From JBJSXF01 sp046086225 (GTDB lineage: Bacteria; Actinomycetota; Acidimicrobiia; IMCC26256; PALSA-610), in NCBI GenBank assembly GCA_046086225.1, contig JBJSXF010000154.1, positions 1 through 40,610 of the forward strand: a stretch of DNA of 40,610 nt, in the 5' to 3' direction. Made by a program: the position numbers and the translations under genes. Positions 34,042 to 40,610 of the stretch are shown here, piece after piece. A model generated the notes under the pieces. That model was given only the letters and a program-made list of their open reading frames with translations. It ran no database searches and was not told the origin of the DNA. The first letter of the stretch is position 1; every line of letters begins with the position of its first letter.

Positions 34042-35234
34042 GCAAGTTCCGCGACCTCTTCGGCGTCGCCATCGGCGGTCTCTTCGCCCGCAAGGTGCGC
34101 ACGGTGCTGCTTCTGCTCGGCCCGACGATCGGGGTGGCCGCGATCGTGGCCGCGGTGGGTCTCACCGACAGCGCGAAGGGCGACCTGAAGCGCAAGGTGG
34201 CCCGGCTCGGCACGAACCTCGTCGTGGCCTCAGCCGGGAGCAGTTTCGGGGCCCAGTCGCAGGACCGGCCGACCCTCCCGGTCGACTCGGTCGAACGGGC
34301 CCGTACGGTGAGGACCGTCACTGACGTGTCGTCAGTTGTCGAACTCTCCGACATCACGGTTTCTCCGTACGAGAAGGCGGCCGAGGCGTTCGAGACGACG
34401 CCGATCCCGGTGGTCGCGGCCGACGGCGCGCTGCCGGCCGCGCTCGAAGTGCCGCTCGTCAGCGGTCGGTGGCTCGGGCAGTTCGACGAGCAGAACGCAG
34501 TGCGCTCGGTGGTGCTCGGACGCGGGCTGGCGAAGGAGTTCGGCTACCTGCCCGGTGAGGTTCGCACGATCGATCTCGAGGGCAAGCGGTACGGCGTGGT
34601 GGGCATCCTCGCCAACGTCGAGCTCGACTCGACCCTCGACAACGCGGCGTTCATCCCCTTCTCGACCGCCGAGGAAGACTTCCTCGCCGACGATGTGGCG
34701 CCGACGAAGCTGTACGTGCGCACGGAGAAGGGCACCGAGCGGGCGACCGCGGATGCGCTCCGCACGGCGATCGCGCTCGGGGGCTCGAAGGAGGTCGCGA
34801 CCGAGATCAAGTCGGAGGCGCTCGAGCTCGCGGCGCAGAGTGATCGTCAGCTCCAGCTGATCGTCGTGGCCATGGGGCTGCTCGCGATCATCGTGGGTGG
34901 CATCGGCATCGCGAACGTGATGTCGATCTCGGTGATTCAGCGCTCGACCGAGATCGGGATCCGGCGCGCGCTCGGTCACACCCGGCGCATCATCGCCGGA
35001 CAGTTCCTGCTCGAGGCCTTGGCGGTCGGGCTCTTCGGCGGCATCCTCGGGGTCGCGTTGGGATCACTCGCGATCCTGGTCGCGGTCTGGATCGCGGGCT
35101 GGGTCTTCACGTTGGCCCAATGGCTCCCACCCGCCGGGATCCTCCTCGCCATGCTCGTGTCGGTCGCGGCCGGCATCTACCCGAGCTGGCGGGCCGCCCG
35201 GCTCGAGCCGCTCGAGACCCTGCGCCTCGGCTGA
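34038..35234 (+). CDS. MacB/FtsX-type ABC transporter permease
   Basis: Permease of 398 aa with the MacB layout: membrane helix 1 at about 20-42, a large extracytoplasmic domain (about 45-270), then three helices near 273-296, 320-345 and 360-385. The segment QRSTEIGIRRALGHTRRII is the conserved coupling region that meets the ATPase, and PSWRAARLEPLETLR is the family C-terminus. With the adaptor it forms a MacAB-like exporter; in a Gram-positive this would move a peptide, lipid or envelope stress compound outward. Substrate unknown. Confidence 0.93.
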
Positions 35235-35330
35235 CCCGGTGATCGGGGTTTCCGGGGCGGCGGGCACCGGGTAGGACAGGCTCGTGCTGGCGGGGCGGAG
35301 CATGGTGCGGTCGACCCGTCCGGGGTGGCG

Positions 35331-35426
35331 ATGGAGGCGGAAACACCGGACGTGACCCGGCTGGAGGTTCCGGCCGCCGCCAGGTATCTCCGCATCGTGC
35401 GGCCTACCGCCTCAGCGGGCACCTGA
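35331..35426 (+). pseudogene. Remnant of RsbW/SpoIIAB-like anti-sigma kinase (N-terminus only)
   Basis: A 31-codon frame from the ATG at 35331 reads M-E-A-E-T-P-D-V-T then RLEVPAAARYLRIVRPTAS and stops. This looks like the first strand and helix of the HATPase anti-sigma factor family, which usually begins RLEVPA-x-x-x-YL-x-VVR and continues for about 100 residues more. No continuation is found in any frame downstream. It may be a decayed gene end or a chance resemblance. Confidence 0.35.
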
Positions 35427-35498
35427 GCATCCGGCGGCGGGTATCCACCCGACGGCGGCGGTCGGAGCGCACAATGACCGGCACCTGACCATCGGAGG
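35419..35498 (+). repeat. Imperfect direct repeat before small membrane ORF
   Basis: GCACCTGAGCATCCGGCG at 35419-35436 recurs as GCACCTGACCATCGGAGG at 35481-35498 (14 of 18 identical, 62 bases apart). The second copy includes the ribosome site of the 59-aa ORF; the first overlaps the stop of the anti-sigma remnant. Confidence 0.3.
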
Positions 35499-35504
35499 TG
35501 CTCT

Positions 35505-35684
35505 GTGAAGACGCTCGTGATCGTCCTCGCCGTGTTCATCATTGCGACGTTCCCGGCGACCTGGCTGCTGATGCTGTTTCTCGGCAACGTCATGGACCCC
35601 GGCCCGGGGTACCTCGGCACGCTGCCCCTCGGAATCCTCGTGTCCTCGCTGCTCGGTGGGCACGCGGCCAGCAGCGACTGGTAG
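35505..35684 (+). CDS. Small two-helix membrane protein, 59 aa
   Basis: Hydrophobic ORF from the GTG at 35505: VKTLVIVLAVFIIATFPATW, then a second helix around residues 20-27 continuing, a loop with MDPGPGYLGTL, a hydrophobic stretch to residue 50 and the tail GGHAASSDW. GGAGG ends 6 bases before the GTG, an excellent ribosome site. It ends just before the DnaA-box-like cluster. No family is recognised; the strong ribosome site and clean hydrophobic pattern support a real gene. Confidence 0.6.
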   Translation: MKTLVIVLAVFIIATFPATWLLMLFLGNVMDPGPGYLGTLPLGILVSSLLGGHAASSDW

Positions 35685-35690
35685 CCGACC

Positions 35691-35762
35691 TGTGGACACC
35701 TGTGGATGAAATCCACGGTGTTCCACAGGAAATCCCCACGGTTATCCGCCTTCCGATCCACA
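35691..35762. promoter_or_regulatory. Cluster of DnaA-box-like words before the WhiB gene
   Basis: Within 72 bases, words related to TTATCCACA / TGTGGATAA recur on both strands: TGTGGACAC (35691), TGTGGATGA (35701), ATCCAC (35711), TGTTCCACA (35719), TTATCCGCC (35742) and CGATCCACA (35754). Each is 1-2 bases or more off consensus. No dnaA, dnaN or rpmH lies near, so it is not supported as oriC. It could titrate DnaA or regulate the WhiB gene. Confidence 0.4.
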
Positions 35763-35786
35763 GGCGTTCCGTGAGAGCGTCTTGGC

Positions 35787-36068
35787 ATGCGCACGCGAGC
35801 GGGGACAGCAGCGGTCGGGGTCCGGGAAGCGGGCCGGGATTGGTGGAAGGAAGCGGCGTGCATCGAGCACGCGGCGACCATCGATTTCTTCCCGGCCCGG
35901 GGCGAGTCGTCGGTAGCGGCGAAGGCGATCTGCGCTCGCTGCTCGGTACGGGCCGAATGCCTCGAGTACGCGCTGCAATGGGACCCGCTCTGCGGGGTCT
36001 GGGGTGGTCACAGCGAACGCGAGCGGCGTCAGCTGAAGCGGCGACAGTTCCGCTCCGACGCCGGCTGA
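35787..36068 (+). CDS. WhiB-family iron-sulfur regulator
   Basis: Actinobacterial WhiB-like protein, 93 aa, which binds a [4Fe-4S] cluster and acts with the primary sigma factor or as a redox/NO sensor. The four cluster Cys are C25 (AACIE), C49 and C52 (CARC) and C58. The turn GVWGG is at 70-74, then a basic DNA-contacting tail (ERRQLKRRQFR). An extra Cys69 precedes the GVWGG turn. The ATG at 35787 has no strong ribosome site, so the start is less certain. Upstream sits the DnaA-box-like cluster. Confidence 0.93.
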   Translation: MRTRAGTAAVGVREAGRDWWKEAACIEHAATIDFFPARGESSVAAKAICARCSVRAECLEYALQWDPLCGVWGGHSERERRQLKRRQFRSDAG

Positions 36069-36093
36069 TCGCCGGGCGAGGGCGAGGCTCCGG

Positions 36094-36885
36094 TCAGCCG
36101 CCGCGCCCGACGACGGAATCGGGGAGCGCGGCCAGGCGGTCCTGCATCAGCTCGACGATGCCGCGCACCGTCGTGCGTCCGTCGACGGGTGGCAACTCAT
36201 TCCGGGCGTCGGGGAAGTAGACGCCGAGGAGCACACGCCCGCGTCGGAGGTACACCGAGGCGCCGATGGCCGGCGCACCGGACTCGTCGGAGTGCTCGAA
36301 CTCGTAGGCGAGACGGGTCACGCCGGCCGCCTCGGCCCAGTCGCCGTCGGGAGGCGGGAGGTACCGCTCCGTGGTGCACGCGGCCCGCTCCCGCCGCAGT
36401 TCGGCGAAGGCTTGGTCGACCGCGGCGGGGTTGCGGTAGAGCACCGCTTCGGTGCTGAGCGCAATCCGGGCGTCGCGACCCGTCTCGGCCACTTGGAGCC
36501 GCGCCGTGCGCAGCCGCTCGCTCGGGTAGGTGCCGTCGCAGAGGTCGAGGGTCGTCCCGTTCACGTGGTCGGTGCCGTCGGGGATGAGCACGACCGACCA
36601 ATCGGTGTCGACATCGGACTGGCGAACGCCGATGTCACCGAGCACATCGACGTCGGGGTCGGTGGAGGTGGTGTCGGGGCCGGTCGGCGCGATGATCGCC
36701 GGCTCGCTCCGGGCCTCGGCGTCGTCGACGAGGGCGACCGTGACCGCGTAGCCCCCGATGCCGGCGGCGATCATGAGGGTGAGCACCCCGAACACGAGTG
36801 CCCGTCCGAGGGGACGGGGGCCCGCCGGAACGCTCGGCGCCGGGGGCGGCGCGGGCGCTTCGGGCGGTGGCTCCCATGCGGTCAT
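36094..36885 (-). CDS. Membrane-anchored protein with Pro-rich N-terminus, unknown
   Basis: Protein of 263 aa: a Pro/Ala-rich cytoplasmic start (residues 5-25), one membrane helix at about 29-52 and an extracytoplasmic domain of about 200 residues. Two Cys (C116 region in LDLCDGTYPSER and in ERAACTTERY) are likely to pair. The layout, including DTDWSVVLIPDG and VDQAFAELR, vaguely recalls sensor-like extracellular domains of actinobacterial PknH-type kinases, but I cannot confirm this. Convergent with the WhiB gene and divergent from the ORF at 36968. Function unknown. Confidence 0.72.
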   Translation of the reverse strand: MTAWEPPPEAPAPPPAPSVPAGPRPLGRALVFGVLTLMIAAGIGGYAVTVALVDDAEARSEPAIIAPTGPDTTSTDPDVDVLGDIGVRQSDVDTDWSVVLIPDGTDHVNGTTLDLCDGTYPSERLRTARLQVAETGRDARIALSTEAVLYRNPAAVDQAFAELRRERAACTTERYLPPPDGDWAEAAGVTRLAYEFEHSDESGAPAIGASVYLRRGRVLLGVYFPDARNELPPVDGRTTVRGIVELMQDRLAALPDSVVGRGG

Positions 36886-36967
36886 GAACCCATTCTGCCC
36901 ACCGGACCACCTGCTCCCGCACGCGGCCGGGTGTGCGGCCGGGCCCGAGGTGCGGTAGAAGTGCGGG

Positions 36968-37360
36968 GTGGACCTGGAGCAGTTCTACGACGATGACCCC
37001 CGCCGCCGGCACTCCGAGGAGCTGGAGTTCGGCCGCGACTGGATCGACGAGACCGGCCGGAACGTCGTCTCGTGGGTCGAGGCGACCGGTGAGGTCTACG
37101 CCATGCTCGAGCCGGTCGAGGCCTACTCGGCCGACGGGCTCGGCGGGATGCACCCCGGTCGGGTCGATGTCGATGAGCTGGTGGTCTCCGTCCTCGGGGT
37201 CGTCGAGGGGCGACCGGCGATCGCGGCGGTGATGAGCGGCTGGGAGCAGGCGATGGCCGACGGCGGTGGCCTGGCCTGGGTGCGCGAGCGGATCGCGAAC
37301 GCGGCGGCGGAGATGAACGACCCGCCCGCTACGCCTTCCGACGACCTGCCCGCCCACTGA
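36968..37360 (+). CDS. Uncharacterised acidic protein, 130 aa
   Basis: Soluble, acidic protein without signal or membrane segment. It starts at the GTG at 36968 with DLEQFYDDDPRRRHSEELEFGRDW, broken here for length, and has a central GEVYAMLEPVEAYSADG. It recalls small conserved actinobacterial proteins of unknown role. Its 3' end overlaps the convergent methyltransferase gene by 32 bases (37329-37360). TAGAAG stands 6 bases before the GTG, so it may be leaderless though the hexamer is off-pattern. Confidence 0.68.
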   Translation: MDLEQFYDDDPRRRHSEELEFGRDWIDETGRNVVSWVEATGEVYAMLEPVEAYSADGLGGMHPGRVDVDELVVSVLGVVEGRPAIAAVMSGWEQAMADGGGLAWVRERIANAAAEMNDPPATPSDDLPAH

Positions 37361-38699
37361 CCCGCGTCGGTTCGGAGCCGGCGAGATCGGCGAGTCGGGC
37401 CGACGCATCGGGCGCGCCGAGGTCGACGATCCCGGCCACCACCCCGGCTGCGTTGCGCAGCGCGAGCTCGGCCTCGCTCCCGGTGCGGGGCAGGTGCGAG
37501 CTCAGCAGCACGATCCGGGTGCCCGGTGCGGCGGCGGCGAGCGCGTGGGCCCGGCCCACGGCACGCCAGGCGGCGTCGGTCCGGAAGAGCCCCGAGCGCA
37601 CCCGAGCGAACGAGCCGACCACATCGAACCAGCACGGCTGCCCGGCCCGGTCGGTGGCGGCGATCCCGACCACGGCTCCGGCTTCGCGTACCCGCAGGTT
37701 GCGGCGGGGCTCCCGGAAGCCGGCGGAGAGGAGCATCTCCTCGGCGACGTCGAGGAGGGTCCCGGTTCGGGTCTCGGGCTCGTCGGGGACGCCCTCGGCC
37801 GTTACCCGCTTGCGGGCGATCCCGACGTACGTCGGGTCGAGGTCGTAGCCGACGTACCGTCGGCCGAGCCGAGCGGCGGCGACGAGCGTCGAGCCCGAGC
37901 CCATGAACGGATCGAGCACGAGGTCGTCGGCGTACGTGTAGAGCTCGATGAGCCGGGCCGGGAGCTCGACGGGGAACGGAGCCGGATGAGCGACCCGCCG
38001 GGCGCTCTCGGGTGGGATGTCCCAGACATCGAGGGTGGCGGCCATGAACTCGTCGGCGCCGATGGTGGCCCGGGTCGGGAGCCCGCTGCGGGCGCGGGCG
38101 CTGCGGGTCCGGGCTCGGTCGAACCGACCCTTGCTCGCCACGACGACCCGCTCGGTGGTGTCGCGCAGCACCGGGTTCGCCGGGCTGCGGTAGGAGCCCC
38201 AGGCGCAGTTCCCGGCGGCGCCTTCACCCTTGCGCCAGACGATCTCGCCGCGCAGCAGCAGGTGGAGGTCGTCCTGGAGGATGCCGATCACGTCGGCGGC
38301 GAGGCTCCGGTACGGCTTGCGGCCGAGGTTCGCCACGTTGACGGCGATGCGGCCGCCCGGCTCGAGCGTGCGGACGCAGTCGGCGAAGACGTCGGCGAGG
38401 AGCCCGAGGTACTCGCCGTAGGACGCGGGCACGCCGTCGCGCCCGAGCTCCTCCTCGTACTGCTTGCCGGCGAAGTACGGCGGTGAGGTGACGACGAGCG
38501 CGACCGATCCGTCGGCGACGGTCGTCATGGCCCGCGCGTCGCCGAGCACGAAGGGATCGGCGACGGGGTGAGGGTCGACCACGGTGTCGTCGGCGCTCAC
38601 CTCGGGTGCCGCGAACCGGCGGTAGAAGGCGGAGGCGTCGTGGCTCTCGCGCCGTCCGACCCCGAAGCTCGATGTCTCCGTGCCCCGGCGTGCACCCAC
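37329..38699 (-). CDS. DNA methyltransferase, beta-class (N4-cytosine or N6-adenine)
   Basis: SAM-dependent amino-methyltransferase of 456 aa. Catalytic motif IV is TSPPYF at 71-76 and the SAM-binding motif I is DPFMGSGST at 263-271; this IV-before-I order is the beta class. SPPY is common to N4-cytosine enzymes and some N6-adenine ones. The target-recognition part lies between. After about residue 300 there is a C-terminal extension of about 150 residues (WFDVVGSFARVRSGLFRTD, IVLLSSHLPR) that I cannot assign. No restriction endonuclease gene is next to it, so it may be an orphan. The GTG start at 38699 has TAGCAT 6 bases before it (probable leaderless promoter). Confidence 0.88.
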   Translation of the reverse strand: MGARRGTETSSFGVGRRESHDASAFYRRFAAPEVSADDTVVDPHPVADPFVLGDARAMTTVADGSVALVVTSPPYFAGKQYEEELGRDGVPASYGEYLGLLADVFADCVRTLEPGGRIAVNVANLGRKPYRSLAADVIGILQDDLHLLLRGEIVWRKGEGAAGNCAWGSYRSPANPVLRDTTERVVVASKGRFDRARTRSARARSGLPTRATIGADEFMAATLDVWDIPPESARRVAHPAPFPVELPARLIELYTYADDLVLDPFMGSGSTLVAAARLGRRYVGYDLDPTYVGIARKRVTAEGVPDEPETRTGTLLDVAEEMLLSAGFREPRRNLRVREAGAVVGIAATDRAGQPCWFDVVGSFARVRSGLFRTDAAWRAVGRAHALAAAAPGTRIVLLSSHLPRTGSEAELALRNAAGVVAGIVDLGAPDASARLADLAGSEPTRVSGRAGRRKA

Positions 38700-38705
38700 G
38701 CGGCG

Positions 38706-38711
38706 ATGCTA
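38706..38711 (-). promoter_or_regulatory. -10 element TAGCAT for leaderless methyltransferase
   Basis: On the minus strand TAGCAT is followed by 6 bases and the GTG start at 38699. It fits the TANNNT leaderless pattern seen at tetR and at the CstR-like gene's partner. Confidence 0.45.
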
Positions 38712-38739
38712 CGCGGCCCGCCCTCGATTCCGGGTCGCC

Positions 38740-39360
38740 CTACTCGATGTCGCCGTGGAGATCCTCGTCGGGGAGGGTGCCGACCGACACCGGATCGCGG
38801 AGTCGGCCGTCACCGTCGATCGTGAACCAGAACCCGGAGAGGTTGGGGACGCGCGTCGCGCCGACGTTGCCGCCCGCCCGGCGCGCCGCGGCGCGCACGT
38901 TGCCGTTGTGGCCTACGACGAGGAGATGGCCGGTGCCCACGTGCGCGAGGGCATCGGTCAGTCCGGCGTCGAAGCGGGCGAGCAGCTCGGCGTCGGTCTC
39001 GCCGCCGGGTGGCGACGGGATCTCCCCCCGACGCCACTGCTCGCGTTGGCCGGGCCAACCCGCGTCGATCTCGTCGTTCGTGAGCCCCGACCATTCGCCG
39101 ACGTGACGCTCGCGGAACCCTTCGTGGACGACGAGGGGTACCTCGAGGTGGGCGGCGATGATCTCGGCGGTGCGGGACGCCCGGACGAGATCGGACGTGT
39201 AGATCGCCCGGGGGGCGACCCCGTCCCGGGCCAGGTGCGCGGCCCGGCGGCCGGCCTCGGCCTCGCCCCGGGCGGTGAGGGGCACGTCGGCCCAGCCCTG
39301 CCAGCGGCCGGCGACGTTCCATTCGGATTCGCCGTGGCGGAGCATCAGGAGCGATTGCAC
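38740..39360 (-). CDS. Histidine phosphatase / phosphoglycerate-mutase-like protein
   Basis: Phosphohistidine phosphatase-superfamily enzyme, 206 aa. The catalytic LRHGESEWN motif has R8, H9 and G10, with the family continuation GRWQGWADVPLT, and the second catalytic His is H151 in VVGHNGN. The subgroup includes phosphoglycerate mutases and actinobacterial glucosyl-3-phosphoglycerate phosphatase; sequence alone does not decide. Starts with the GTG at 39360, divergent from the thiolase. The methyltransferase follows 40 bases downstream. Confidence 0.9.
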   Translation of the reverse strand: MQSLLMLRHGESEWNVAGRWQGWADVPLTARGEAEAGRRAAHLARDGVAPRAIYTSDLVRASRTAEIIAAHLEVPLVVHEGFRERHVGEWSGLTNDEIDAGWPGQREQWRRGEIPSPPGGETDAELLARFDAGLTDALAHVGTGHLLVVGHNGNVRAAARRAGGNVGATRVPNLSGFWFTIDGDGRLRDPVSVGTLPDEDLHGDIE

Positions 39361-39450
39361 GTCGGGCAGTGAACCACACCACCGTTTGCGCCTGCGGCGC
39401 CGGAGCCGTCAGACTGCCCGGGCAACCCCTGCGCTCTCTGGAGGACCCTC

Positions 39451-40610
39451 ATGCCCACGGCCGTGATCGTCGACGCCGTCCGCACCCCCCTCGGTCGCCG
39501 CAACGGCACCCTCAAGGACGTCCACCCGGTCGACCTCGCCGCCCACGTGCTGCGGGCCGTGGTCGAGCGCAACGATCTCGACCCGGCGCTCGTCGAGGAC
39601 GTCATCATGGGCTGCGTTTCGCAGGTCGGTGCCCAGAGCCTGAACGTGGCGCGCTGCGCGGCGCTCGGGGCCGGCTTCCCCGAGTCGGTCGTCGGCACCA
39701 CGGTCGACCGGCAGTGCGGATCGTCGCAGCAGGCTGCGCACTTCGCGGCCCAGGGCGTGATGGCCGGCGCGTACGACATCGTGATCGCGGCCGGGGTCGA
39801 GAACATGTCGGCGGTCCCGATGGGCTCGTCGGTGGCGGGCGGTCAGCAGGGCTTCCCGTTCGGCCCGCTCATGACCGGCCGCTACCCGAACCTCGTCCCC
39901 CAGGGCATCTCGGCCGAGCTGATCTCCGAGAAGTGGGGGGTCACCCGCGAGGAGAACGACGCGTTCTCCGCCGAGTCGCACCGCCGGGCGGCCCGGGCCA
40001 CCGAGGAGGGCCGCTTCGACCGCGAGATCGTGCCGATCGACGTGACCACCGAGGCCGGACCGACGACCATGACCCGGGACGAGGGCATCCGCCCCGACTC
40101 CTCGGCCGAGAAGCTCGCCAACCTGAAGCCTGCCTTCAAGGAGGACGGGGTGATCACGGCGGGCAACTCCTCGCAGATCACCGACGGCGCGGCGGCGGTA
40201 CTCGTGATGAGCGAGGAGACCGCGAACCGGCTCGGCCTGAAGCCCCGGGCCCGGTTCCACACCTTCGCCCTCGCCGGGGTCGACCCGGTGATGATGCTCA
40301 CCGGTCCGATTCCGGCTACCACGAAGGTGCTCGAGCGCTCGGGTCTCTCGATGAGCGACATCGATCTCGTCGAGATCAACGAGGCTTTCGCTCCCGTCGT
40401 GATGGCGTGGATGCGAGAGACCGGGTTCGATCGGGCCAAGGTGAACGTCAACGGCGGCGCCATCGCCCTCGGCCATCCGCTCGGTGCGACCGGCGCGCGT
40501 CTCATGACCACGTTGTTGCACGAACTCGAGCGCACCGGTGGTCGCTTCGGATTGCAGACGATGTGTGAAGGTGGCGGTCAGGCCAACGTCACCATCATCG
40601 AACGCCTCTG
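39451..40610 (+). CDS. Acetyl-CoA acetyltransferase / 3-ketoacyl-CoA thiolase (3' end cut by window)
   Basis: Thiolase of 386 visible residues, a full-length enzyme. The nucleophile is Cys89 in DRQCGSSQQ, the general-base pair is His342 (ALGHPLG) and Cys372 (MCEGGG), and NEAFAP spans residues 310-315. It begins at the ATG at 39451 behind GGAGGA (39440-39445). The window ends after GAACGCCTC-TG, so the stop (probably TGA) lies one base beyond and the frame looks unclosed here. This family includes FadA5-like steroid side-chain thiolases, which would fit the ChsH/Ltp-type genes nearby, but simple acetoacetyl-CoA thiolase is equally possible. Confidence 0.93.
   Translation, partial: MPTAVIVDAVRTPLGRRNGTLKDVHPVDLAAHVLRAVVERNDLDPALVEDVIMGCVSQVGAQSLNVARCAALGAGFPESVVGTTVDRQCGSSQQAAHFAAQGVMAGAYDIVIAAGVENMSAVPMGSSVAGGQQGFPFGPLMTGRYPNLVPQGISAELISEKWGVTREENDAFSAESHRRAARATEEGRFDREIVPIDVTTEAGPTTMTRDEGIRPDSSAEKLANLKPAFKEDGVITAGNSSQITDGAAAVLVMSEETANRLGLKPRARFHTFALAGVDPVMMLTGPIPATTKVLERSGLSMSDIDLVEINEAFAPVVMAWMRETGFDRAKVNVNGGAIALGHPLGATGARLMTTLLHELERTGGRFGLQTMCEGGGQANVTIIERL

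Noticed and set aside
35691..35762. Chromosomal origin oriC
   Set aside because: Boxes are imperfect, there is no AT-rich unwinding region and no dnaA, dnaN, gyrase or rpmH gene nearby.
36061..36075. CCGGC-TGATC-GCCGG inverted repeat at the WhiB stop
   Set aside because: Arms are only 5 bases in very GC-rich DNA and overlap the stop codon; could be chance.

Overview
The window is a GC-rich chromosomal stretch of an actinobacterium. A WhiB protein, many GTG starts, several probably leaderless genes, and a steroid-type acyl-CoA gene set support this. The style (tandem carotenoid oxygenases, fused LivHM, cNMP/thioredoxin-reductase-like hybrid) suggests a class such as Acidimicrobiia, but that is inference. 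No rRNA, tRNA, CRISPR array, insertion sequence or phage gene was seen. Genes are densely packed, no gene-free stretch exceeds 300 bases, and many neighbours overlap by 4 bases (GTGA or ATGA).

Layout. 1-1693: 3'-part of an acyltransferase-3/SGNH O-acyltransferase. 1724-11780: a catabolism/uptake block. Two carotenoid-oxygenase-family genes point left. A TetR regulator, a third oxygenase and a branched-chain-amino-acid-type ABC transporter (lipoprotein, fused LivHM permease, LivG, LivF) point right. 11784-16032: a left-pointing set made of a cNMP-binding/Grx-like/thioredoxin-reductase-like flavoprotein without its CxxC, a dCache-HAMP protein without an output domain, and a second periplasmic-binding lipoprotein. 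16329-18482: a tandem (two-domain) acyl-CoA dehydrogenase. 18525-20799: a sulfur-stress module in which a small Cys-rich protein and a CstR-like repressor diverge from a CoA-disulfide reductase-rhodanese, with a clear operator covering both -10 elements. 20836-25587: a truncated class III cyclase and three pilin-like genes.

25669-28242: a four-gene steroid side-chain-type set (MaoC-like, DUF35, MaoC, Ltp2-like aldolase) in which ChsH2 appears split into two genes. 28310-30359: DUF2505 and amidohydrolase genes. 30502-35234: a MacAB-type exporter operon whose adaptor carries a peptidoglycan-binding domain and three Calx-beta-like domains. 35235-36068: a probable anti-sigma-factor remnant, a 59-residue membrane protein, a cluster of DnaA-box-like words and a WhiB gene. 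36094-39360: two uncharacterised proteins, a beta-class DNA methyltransferase and a histidine phosphatase. 39451-end: a thiolase cut by the window one base before its probable stop.

Functionally, the acyl-CoA dehydrogenase, the ChsH/Ltp2-like set and the thiolase fit steroid or related side-chain beta-oxidation. The oxygenase/TetR/Liv block looks like uptake and cleavage of an unsaturated or aromatic compound. Intergenic inverted repeats without T-tracts lie at most convergent gene ends.
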